From contig JACQWK010000222.1 in assembly GCA_016209525.1 (NCBI GenBank), positions 1 through 51,576 on the forward strand: DNA of 51,576 nt. The letters are read 5' to 3'. Position 1 is the stretch's first letter; each line of letters starts with the position of its first letter. The notes under the pieces were generated by a model that was not told the origin of the DNA, did no database searches, and saw nothing but the letters and a program-made list of their open reading frames with translations. A program made the position numbers and the translations under genes. This document shows, piece after piece, positions 18,267 to 25,087 of the stretch. Source of the stretch: Verrucomicrobiota bacterium. GTDB lineage: Bacteria > Verrucomicrobiota > Verrucomicrobiia > Limisphaerales > SIBE01.

Positions 18267-19039
18267 ACAGTGGACTTGTTTTGAATAGCCTCCTTCCACT
18301 CCCGGACCGCAGCCCGCATCTGATCGGCCGCGTTCAAGCGCGGTTTGATGAATTTCGGTGTGAACCAGGGAAATGTTCCGAGCAAATCGTTCGTCACCAG
18401 AATCTGCCCATCGCAGTCCGTGCCCGAACCGATGCCAATGGTCGGAATTGGAATGGCGCCGGAAATCTCCTTCGCCACCGCCGGAGTCACGATTTCCAAC
18501 ACCAAGGCAAAGGCTCCGGCCTCGGCCAAGGCTTTGGCATCCGCGAGCAGTTTGTCGCGTTCGGCCTGGACTCTTCCTTTGATGTGATATCCGCCTTCCT
18601 CGCGCACATGTTGGGGCAACATGCCCAAATGGCCGTAGTAGGGAATACCGGCGTCGATGATGGCGCGAACTTGGCTGAGAATCTCCCGCCCGCCTTCGGC
18701 TTTGACGGCCTCGGCTCCTGCGGCGATCAGACGGCGAGAGTTGGCCACGGCGGTTTGGTCACTGTCGTAGCTGCGATAGGGCAAGTCCGCCGCCAGCAAG
18801 GCCCTCGGTTTGGCCCGCGCCGCCGCCCGTATGTGATGTTCCATTTCTTCCATGGTCACCAGGGTCGTGTCCGGGTAGCCCAGCACAATCATCCCCAGCG
18901 TGTCGCCGACATGAATCAGATCGACTCCCGCTTCATCGAGCAGTTTGGTCATCGGGAAGTCGTAGGCCGTCAGCGCCGCGACTTTCCTCGTCCCCTTCAT
19001 CGCGCGGATGTCCGCGACCGTGACTTTGTTCAAACTCAT
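18263..19039 (-). CDS. panB: 3-methyl-2-oxobutanoate hydroxymethyltransferase PanB
   Basis: The 258-residue TIM-barrel enzyme transfers a hydroxymethyl group from 5,10-methylenetetrahydrofolate to 2-oxoisovalerate, giving ketopantoate for coenzyme A synthesis. Motifs seen are TAYDFPMTKLLDEAGVD, HVGDTLGM (Mg-binding Asp), the VKAEGG strand, GHLGMLPQ, and the GIGSGTDCDGQILV loop near residue 200. The length is normal. It heads an operon with moaC and mogA, an unusual pairing of pantothenate and molybdenum cofactor genes. The promoter is expected in 19040-19198, shared with the divergent cyclic-nucleotide-binding gene. Confidence 0.96.
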   Translation of the reverse strand: MSLNKVTVADIRAMKGTRKVAALTAYDFPMTKLLDEAGVDLIHVGDTLGMIVLGYPDTTLVTMEEMEHHIRAAARAKPRALLAADLPYRSYDSDQTAVANSRRLIAAGAEAVKAEGGREILSQVRAIIDAGIPYYGHLGMLPQHVREEGGYHIKGRVQAERDKLLADAKALAEAGAFALVLEIVTPAVAKEISGAIPIPTIGIGSGTDCDGQILVTNDLLGTFPWFTPKFIKPRLNAADQMRAAVREWKEAIQNKSTV

Positions 19040-19198
19040 TGCCTAAACATGACATGGGAAGGCCGTCCTTGATCAAGCAAATTGACCGACGAAAAAGGCT
19101 GGCAATATTTTGCGCGCTCGTATAGAGAGGAACCATCTTTGACGCGTGGTCAGGGCTAGAATCTGATCCCAAGCGGGAGCTAACACAATTTTTCAGCC

Positions 19199-19657
19199 GT
19201 GGAAGAAAATCATTTAAGAGAAATTTTCCAAAGCCCGGAGCTGCTCGTGCCGTTCAAGCCGGGCCAAAACATCTTCAAGGAAGGCGAATATGGCGACACC
19301 ATGTTTGTGCTCGTCGAGGGCGTGGTCGAAGTCATCGTCGGCTTCAAAGTGATCGGCGCTTTTCAGCCGGTCGAGATTTTTGGCGAAATGTCGGTGATCG
19401 ACGCCGGACCTCGCAGCGCCACCGTGCGAGCCAAAACCTTCTGCAAACTCGCCCCCGTTAACCAAAAGCGGTTTCTCTTCCTGATCCAGCAAAAGCCGCA
19501 ATTGGCGCTGCACATCATGAAGATATTGGTGGAACGGATCCGCTGGATGAATTCGGTCGCTTCGGGCAAGGGTGGCTCGCAGTCCGATGTGGCGCAACCC
19601 AACGATCAACCGGCCGGCAATCCATCCCCCGCTCCCCAAGGCGCTGCGACGGCTTGA
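19199..19657 (+). CDS. Cyclic nucleotide-binding domain protein without DNA-binding domain
   Basis: The 152-residue protein starts with GTG and consists of one CNB/Crp-type beta-roll. The phosphate-binding cassette region reads EIFGEMSVIDAGPRSATVRA (residues about 59-78) and has the family's GE and R-SATV elements. A helix (ALHIMKILVERIRWMN) follows, then a short Ser/Pro/Gln-rich tail. No helix-turn-helix is present, so it is not a Crp-type activator; it may act as a regulatory subunit or a free cNMP sensor. It is divergent from panB. Confidence 0.8.
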   Translation: MEENHLREIFQSPELLVPFKPGQNIFKEGEYGDTMFVLVEGVVEVIVGFKVIGAFQPVEIFGEMSVIDAGPRSATVRAKTFCKLAPVNQKRFLFLIQQKPQLALHIMKILVERIRWMNSVASGKGGSQSDVAQPNDQPAGNPSPAPQGAATA

Positions 19658-19725
19658 GCCGAATTCGGCATTTTGAATCGAAAGAGGTCGGGCATCGACT
19701 GGACCAAGAGGGCAATCTCAGCCGC

Positions 19726-20973
19726 TTATTCCGGCAGCGGTTTGCCCTTGGTCTCCGGGGCAAGCCAAATCAAAAAAAGGCCGGCCACATAGATCAACGT
19801 GATCACGGCTCCAGCCTGCGCATAGCTTCCGCCATAGTGCGCCACTAATTGTCCCTGGCCTAGAGCACCGACGGCAGCCAAGATGCGCCCGAAATTGTAA
19901 CTGAGGCCTTGGCCCGTGGCCCGCACGCGCGTTGGAAACAATTCCGGCAGAAAGAGCGGGAACCAGCCATAGAAAGCAGCCGTAAATCCTCCGGCGAAGA
20001 AAACCAGCAGGAGAAAAACCGGGCTGTAAGCCGACACGGTCCGAAACAAAGTGCCGCATAGTATCAAGGACGCCAAACAGAGGATGAAAAAGGCCGGACG
20101 TCTTCCCATCCTCCCGCCGATCCACGGGCCCAGGAAGCATCCCGCGATGGCGCCAACACCGGAAAGAATCTGAGTGATCGCCTTCGCCGTGGGGACTTTG
20201 CCGCCTGTCATCTGGTCAGCCCACAGCGGGAGCCATTGCACAGAACCCCAGGTGCCGATGAGAGCGATGGATGCAAACGCGACGGCCAGGGCCGTTTTAA
20301 CGAAGAGCGGCCAATCATAAAGCAAGACGTGGAGCGGTTCCTCGCCGGGCGACTTCTTTTGCATGGAAGCCTTCCAACGTTCCGATTCCGGGACAAAGAT
20401 CTGAATGAAAAATGTCAGCAGGGCAGGAGCTGCGCCGGCGATCATGACCCAACGCCAGGAAGCGGAGGTGATCTTCACGAACACGCCCACCACCGCGATC
20501 AACACAAAACCGACATTCGCGGCTGCACCAATCACACCGGCCAACAGCGGACGACGGTTTTCCGGCCAGCATTCCATGACCAAGGCCACGCCGAGAGACC
20601 ATTCTCCCCCCATTCCCAGCGCGGCCACGAAGCGAAACGCTCCGAGCTGCCAAGGTTCGGCGGCGAACGCGCACACTCCCGTGAAGATCGAGTAAGTCAA
20701 GATGCTGAGACTCATCGAACGCACCCGGCCAATCCGGTCGCCGAGCCATCCGAAGACGATCCCACCGCAAGCGGCCCCGATCAGAAACAGGGCTGTAATG
20801 TAGCCCATCCACTTTCCGACATCCGCATCTCCCGTCACCTTCAACAGGTCCTGAAGAGCCGGCCGGGCCACCAGCGGGAAAACGCCCATTTCTAGTCCGT
20901 CGAACATCCATCCTAGAAACGCTGCGATGAGCACCATCCATCGCCCTCGAGATTGATTTGGGCTATCGGTCAT
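19726..20973 (-). CDS. MFS transporter
   Basis: The 415-residue protein has about twelve membrane segments. The loop after TM2 carries the MFS motif GWLGDRIGRVRS, and the repeat-half equivalent is GGRMGRRPAFF. The start MTDSPN has a good ribosome site (GAAAGGA, 6 nt before the ATG) and was preferred to an upstream in-frame ATG. The N-terminus (FLGWMFDGLEMGVFPLV) resembles the aromatic acid/sialic acid:proton symporter branch, so an organic acid is a plausible substrate. It is divergent from the first UGA-containing thioredoxin gene. Confidence 0.88.
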   Translation of the reverse strand: MTDSPNQSRGRWMVLIAAFLGWMFDGLEMGVFPLVARPALQDLLKVTGDADVGKWMGYITALFLIGAACGGIVFGWLGDRIGRVRSMSLSILTYSIFTGVCAFAAEPWQLGAFRFVAALGMGGEWSLGVALVMECWPENRRPLLAGVIGAAANVGFVLIAVVGVFVKITSASWRWVMIAGAAPALLTFFIQIFVPESERWKASMQKKSPGEEPLHVLLYDWPLFVKTALAVAFASIALIGTWGSVQWLPLWADQMTGGKVPTAKAITQILSGVGAIAGCFLGPWIGGRMGRRPAFFILCLASLILCGTLFRTVSAYSPVFLLLVFFAGGFTAAFYGWFPLFLPELFPTRVRATGQGLSYNFGRILAAVGALGQGQLVAHYGGSYAQAGAVITLIYVAGLFLIWLAPETKGKPLPE

Positions 20974-21316
20974 TCGGTTGTCCTTTCGTTGTGGGCCGCG
21001 CGGAGTGTAGGGGAACACACGCCCGCAGAGCTACTAGGAAATGTAATTTGTTGGGAGCAACGGCGTCACAACGTCCTTGGATTTTGGGATTTCCTACCAG
21101 CAACGGCGACTGGTGGAGAGCCTCCAACTCCGTCAGGTGTGCGCTGGGATTATCAACCTGTCGATCGTTGGGATGAGAATCAGGTTTCGAACGCCAATCC
21201 ATGACCTAGCCGCGGAGTGGCGGAAGATACTGCCCTTGAAGATGGCACGAATTCTCAGTTGTCTCCCTTCAAAGATGCAGTAAGTTACAGCGCGACTTGA
21301 GCGCCGATCGACAGCT
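20974..21316. other. Intergenic region between divergent genes
   Basis: The stretch holds the ribosome site of the MFS gene at its left end. I see no further gene, strong repeat or terminator in it; promoters for both flanking genes are expected here but none is obvious. Confidence 0.5.
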
Positions 21317-22384
21317 ATGACACGAATCCTGTATCCCCCCAGCATCCGCCGCTTCCTGACTTTTCTGGCTCTTTTTTGCGCAACGCTCCAATCCGGAGTC
21401 CAAGCAAGCACCCAGTTTGTCAGAGTCGGAGAGTTGGCCCGAGACTTCACGCTGAAAGACCGCAAGACCGGACAAATCGTCAGTTTGAGCGACTTCGCCG
21501 GCAAGGTCATTTTCCTGGATCTCTTCGCCTACTGGTGAGGTTCCTGCCAATTGCTCTCGCCGGTCGTCGAGAGAGAAATCAATGAATACTACAAGGCTCG
21601 GAATGGCACGCCCGCCGGCGTCCCCGTGGTGGTCGTTGGGGTGAACACAGATCAGACCAGCCAGTCCAACACCGACAATTTCATCCGGAGCGTTGGCTTC
21701 GACTTGGTGTTGGACGATCCCACTTGGAAGAGCTACGCGCAGTTTGGTCCCGGCAACTCGGCCTCCCGTTATGTGATCATCAACGGCCTGGCGGACTCTT
21801 CCAGTCACAAGCAATGGGAGGTTCTGTTCAATCAAGTCTATTTCCAGCCGCGCCAGCCCGAGATCGTCCGAGCCGTCATAGAAAGCGTCAAGCCGGCCGC
21901 GCCCACGCCCCCGAAAATCATTGTCCAACCGCAGAGTCAAACCGTTACGGCGGGGGCCATGGTCACTTTCTCCGCTTCGGCGGACGGGACCACGCCGATC
22001 AGTTACCAGTGGCACAAAGGTGGCGTTCCGATCGCCGGCGCGACCAGCCCGACGCTGGCGCTTTCCAAGGTTTCTTTGAGCGATGCCGGGGAGTATTCTG
22101 TCGTGGTCAGAAATGCTGCGGGTTCAGAGGCGAGCCAAGTCATCAATCTGAAAGTTCTGGAACCAGTCCGCGCAATGTTGAGCGGACTGCGCCGCCTCGA
22201 GAACGGCGGCGCTGAGTTTGTCCTGACCGGAGAGCCGGGACGCAACTACCACATCGAATTCTCGTCCGACTTAATCTCATGGAGACGCCTTGCCCAGCTC
22301 ACCGCCACGGATGCAAAGGTCGTCTATCGGGACAATGACTCCACGGCTGGCCCGCAGGGCTTTTACCGCGCTGTCACCGAGTGA
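21317..22384 (+). CDS. Probable selenoprotein: TlpA-like thioredoxin with Sec-x-x-Cys and C-terminal Ig-like domain
   Basis: An open frame of 355 residues is interrupted only by TGA at 21536-21538. Before it lies a signal peptide (residues 1-30) and a TlpA/AhpC-type fold (FTLKDRKTGQIVSLSDFAG, VIFLDLFAYW). Directly after it the same frame continues GSCQLLSPVVEREI, so the UGA occupies the first Cys of the FWCxxC motif: Sec74-Gly-Ser-Cys77. The rest of the fold follows (VVVVGVNTD, YVIINGLAD), then an Ig-like domain (about 197-280, YQWHKGGVPIAGA) and a short C-terminal beta domain ending FYRAVTE. Read as Sec it is a complete secreted oxidoreductase. A hairpin with a GGUC tip lies 24 nt after the UGA. 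The alternative is a nonsense mutation, which the second identical case at 24169 makes unlikely. Confidence 0.8.
21554..21573 (+). promoter_or_regulatory. Putative bacterial SECIS hairpin of the first UGA gene
   Basis: CTCTCG (21554-21559) pairs with CGAGAG (21568-21573). Inside, a C/U mismatch is followed by a C-G pair closing the tetraloop GGUC (21562-21565). The tip starts 24 nt after the UGA, within the known 16-37 nt range for bacterial SECIS elements, and the GGUC tip equals that of the E. coli fdhF element. Confidence 0.6.
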
Positions 22385-22521
22385 TCGCGAGGTTTCACGC
22401 GGGCATGTCACCTCCGAGCCGGCGCGGCTGATTTTGCACTTGCACAACCTCGCCGAAACGGAGTTCGGCGCTCCACGTTCATGAAAAACCTCAAAGCACA
22501 AAGGGCGTGCATTGGGACCAC

Positions 22522-22563
22522 GAACCTGGTAGGGCTGACCTGCAGGTCAGCCCTACCAGGTTC
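22522..22563. repeat. 42-bp perfect palindrome (family D, copy 2)
   Basis: GAACCTGGTAGGGCTGACC, central TGCA, and the exact complement. It lies between the ends of the first UGA thioredoxin gene and the convergent phosphotriesterase-like gene. Copy 1 is at 10643-10688. Confidence 0.85.
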
Positions 22564-22593
22564 ATGGAGAGGAATTGAGATTCCGCGCCAACC

Positions 22594-23634
22594 TCACCGG
22601 CCGCGCACCCGGATCACGAACACCTCGCGCGGATTCAGCACCAGCAACTGTCGGAGCTCCGTTTCGCTGCAGCCGGCGTTTTTCAGCGCCGGGACAAACG
22701 TCGTAAACAGCGCGTCAAACGGTCGAAAATTCCCGCCGCCAGGTTCGCCAACGTGGTACCAACCCGCATCGTGAGAAAGCAACACACGGTTCAGGAATCC
22801 GCGCGCGCGCATGGCCAAGACCAGCTTCAGGTGCTGGTCGATGCTGTTCGGTCCAATTCCGTCGAACTCGACCCAAACGCCGCGTTCGGCGGCGCGAGCG
22901 TGGAGTTTTGCATCCGACTCGCTTTGGGCGTGGACCCAAATGAACGCTTCGCCTTTCAGTCCTTCCCGGTCGAGCACGGCAAGCTCCTCGAGCGCAGCAA
23001 CGCCATTCCCCGTATGGGCTGCGATGGTGAGCCCGGTCGCCCAATGCGCGCGCGCGGCTGCATGCACCAACTTGCGATGAACTTCCGAGAGCGGGCCGGC
23101 ATCGACGCCGATCTTCATGAATCCTGGACGAATGCCCGTCCCTTCGATTCCTTCCTTGGCTTCTCGAATCCACCGTTCGGCAAGTTGGTCCGCCGAATCC
23201 GTGAAGGCATGTTCGGGGAGGAATTTGTTTTTGCTGGCGCCGTAATAGCCGGTGTTCGTGAGCACGTTCAATCCGGCAGCGACGGCCAATCGCTTCAGCA
23301 GCGCCGGATCGCGCCCGATGTAGGCCGAGGTGCACTCCGCCAACGTCTGGCATCCCAAGTCTCGTATCCGCTGGAGATGAGGTAACGCCGCTTTGAATAC
23401 GTCGTCCGCGCGATAGCGGTCGCGGCTAACCTTGGCGGCGCCAATGAAATCCACGAGAACGTGCTCGTGGGGAAGGGTGACCCCCAGTTGGTTTTCGCGG
23501 ATTGGGCCCAGGACGGTTTGGACCGTTCTGAGCGCACCCCGTGCCGGACGATTAGTGCACGAGCTGGCCAATCCGGCAAGACAACCAGCCCCGGCCAGTG
23601 AGATTTGAAGGAATTCTCTGCGTGTACTTGGCAT
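22594..23634 (-). CDS. Phosphotriesterase-related metal-dependent hydrolase, exported
   Basis: The 346-residue TIM-barrel hydrolase has the binuclear-metal ligands of the phosphotriesterase family: TLPHEHVLVD (HxH), the bridging Lys in GFMKIGVD, His in TIAAHTGN, His in IWVHAQSE and Asp in LLSHDAGW. The N-terminus has a twin-arginine signal (RREFLQISLAGAG) and a cysteine-containing segment (GLASSC) that could be lipidated. Members include lactonases and amidohydrolases of unknown substrate; true organophosphate hydrolysis should not be assumed. It is convergent with the upstream-coordinate thioredoxin gene. Confidence 0.88.
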   Translation of the reverse strand: MPSTRREFLQISLAGAGCLAGLASSCTNRPARGALRTVQTVLGPIRENQLGVTLPHEHVLVDFIGAAKVSRDRYRADDVFKAALPHLQRIRDLGCQTLAECTSAYIGRDPALLKRLAVAAGLNVLTNTGYYGASKNKFLPEHAFTDSADQLAERWIREAKEGIEGTGIRPGFMKIGVDAGPLSEVHRKLVHAAARAHWATGLTIAAHTGNGVAALEELAVLDREGLKGEAFIWVHAQSESDAKLHARAAERGVWVEFDGIGPNSIDQHLKLVLAMRARGFLNRVLLSHDAGWYHVGEPGGGNFRPFDALFTTFVPALKNAGCSETELRQLLVLNPREVFVIRVRGR

Positions 23635-23681
23635 AGGACTTCCACTTCAAGGCCTGTGTGCGATCCTTGAAGCGATGGAGC

Positions 23682-23750
23682 GGAGCGCGGGCGGCTCGCC
23701 CGCGAGTTTCTTACCGGCGTCCGAAATTGCGGGCGAGCCGCCCGCGCTCC
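23682..23750. repeat. GGAGCGCGGGCGGCTCGCCCGC palindrome (family H, full copy)
   Basis: A 22-bp arm (23682-23703) is followed by a 25-bp spacer and its perfect complement (23729-23750). It sits in 23635-23838 between two minus-strand genes and could act as a terminator-like hairpin, though no T-tract follows. Confidence 0.8.
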
Positions 23751-23838
23751 TATCCGCTCCTCAATTCATGGTCCCAATGCACGCCTATTGAGATTGGATG
23801 GAGCGTATGGATGATATCACTCGCAGTCCGCGCCCCGT

Positions 23839-24696
23839 CTATTCTTGCGCTGCTTCCGCCTCCCGAATGAGCTGTTCCAGTTCTCGATCTAGCTCTTCGT
23901 CGCCAGGAGAGCCAACGTGCTTTTCCCGAATGACCCCTTTGTGGTCGATCAGGACCAGCGTCGGCCAGCCGCGGATGCCCCATTGCCGGGCAATTGGGCC
24001 GCCCGTGCTGCCTCCATCCCACCAAGAACGCCAGGTGATGCTTTGCTGCTTTACGACTGTTCGCAGGCGGTTTTTCGGATCGCTATTGACGCCCAGCAGC
24101 ACGAAAGGCCTTCCTTCCAACCGCTTCACGAGCGACCGCTCGTGCGGGTACATGGCCCGGCAAGGTCCTCACCAATCGCCCCAAAAGTCCAGCATCACCG
24201 CCTTGCCGCGATAGTCACTGAGTTTGAACTTCTTTCCGTCCATGTCTTCGCCTTCGATTTCCGGTGCCGCCTTTCCGGGCTCGAACGCTCCAGGCGCTGT
24301 CGTCCCCGCCGACAGGTTTTTGATCTCGCTTCGCACGAGGCTGACCACTCGCGGGTCCGTGTTTTCGCCTTGCCCCGCCACGAGGGTCAGATGAATTGCC
24401 GTGCCTTTGGGTCCGCGGATCATCTGGATGACCTTGCCGATCTCAAGTCCTTCGGTTTTCACCGCCGGTTTGTCCTCCTGCGCGATGGCGACGATGCGGT
24501 CATTGGCCTGGATCTTGCCGCTCAACGCGGCGGGCCCGCCGGGCAAAACCTGTTTCACGACAAAGCCGCCATTTTCCTTGTTCAGAGCAATGCCGATTCC
24601 GGCAAAGTCCTGCGCGAAGCAGCGGGTTGCGGCAAGAAGCCACGTGATCAAAACAAAAGCGGCAGTCCTCTCGATTTTGAGAAATTGCGTTTTCAT
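23839..24696 (-). CDS. Probable selenoprotein: PDZ-TlpA thiol oxidoreductase with Sec-Gly-Pro-Cys
   Basis: The 285-residue frame is interrupted only by TGA at 24171-24169. MKTQFL starts a signal peptide (FVLITWLLAATRCFA); a GTG at 24768, overlapping the upstream stop as GTGA, is an alternative start. Residues about 33-125 are a PDZ domain (GFVVKQVLPGGPAALSGKIQANDRI). The thioredoxin domain follows (FKLSDYRGKAVMLDFWGDW), then UGA, then GPCRAMYPHERSLVKRLEG. The UGA thus replaces the first Cys of WCGPC: Sec176-Gly-Pro-Cys179. The C-terminal half is intact, with FVLLGVNSD and the cis-Pro strand GIRGWPTLVLIDHKG. It is last in an apparent operon after a CxxCH cytochrome/propeller gene and a small TPR gene, which fits a ResA/TlpA-like thiol reductase (inference). 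Confidence 0.82.
24127..24144 (-). promoter_or_regulatory. Putative bacterial SECIS hairpin of the second UGA gene
   Basis: On the minus strand CACGAGC pairs perfectly with GCTCGTG around the tetraloop GGUC. The tip begins 32 nt after the UGA. The closing pair and loop (C-GGUC-G) are the same as in the hairpin of the other UGA gene, although the surrounding coding sequence differs. Confidence 0.65.
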
Positions 24697-24764
24697 AAGC
24701 TGCACGAACTCCACGACGAACTTGTTCAACAATGCTCCGGCTGTCCCGAAGTCGCAACGGAAAA

Positions 24765-25055
24765 TCACTGAACTTCGCCCATCACCTGCTTGCGATGTTC
24801 TTCAAAGAGAGGGTTGCACCGATCGAGCCGGAGGGCTTGAGCATTGTGCCGCCGAGCCTCCTCCTTGCGTCCGCTCCTCCAACACAGCCCGCCGAGCAAA
24901 TCGTGCAGCTCCGCCGAGTTCGGCCAGGCTGCCAAACCTTGCCGGGGCAGTCGTTCCGCACCTGCCGCGTCTTCGAAGTGAAAACGGACTTCGGCCAAGT
25001 GCGCAAAAACGCCGGCTTCCGGCAGGCGCGGCTGCATTGCGTTGCGCATCGTCAT
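24765..25055 (-). CDS. Small TPR-like protein
   Basis: The 96-residue product contains helix pairs of TPR type: AEVRFHFEDAAGAERLPRQGLAAWPNSAELHDLLGGL and GRKEEARRHNAQALRLDRCNP segments, each with the alternating small/large pattern. It has no signal peptide. It starts 32 nt after the stop of the cytochrome/propeller/TPR gene, with AAGGAG upstream, and its stop overlaps a possible GTG start of the Sec-thioredoxin gene. It could be a detached piece of the TPR array that ends the upstream gene, now in another frame. Whether it is a working protein is uncertain. Confidence 0.55.
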   Translation of the reverse strand: MTMRNAMQPRLPEAGVFAHLAEVRFHFEDAAGAERLPRQGLAAWPNSAELHDLLGGLCWRSGRKEEARRHNAQALRLDRCNPLFEEHRKQVMGEVQ

Positions 25056-25087
25056 GCCTCAATGTCCCGCTCCTTCTTGTGGTCCTG

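Noticed and set aside
21536..21538. Reading the TGA as a simple stop or as a pseudogene
   Set aside because: Both halves are intact, the position is the catalytic Cys, and an independent second case with the same hairpin tip exists at 24169.
21536..24171. UGA read as tryptophan (alternative genetic code)
   Set aside because: TGA ends many genes here at the expected places (for example 6516, 22384 and 34986), and Trp at a CxxC first-Cys position makes no sense.
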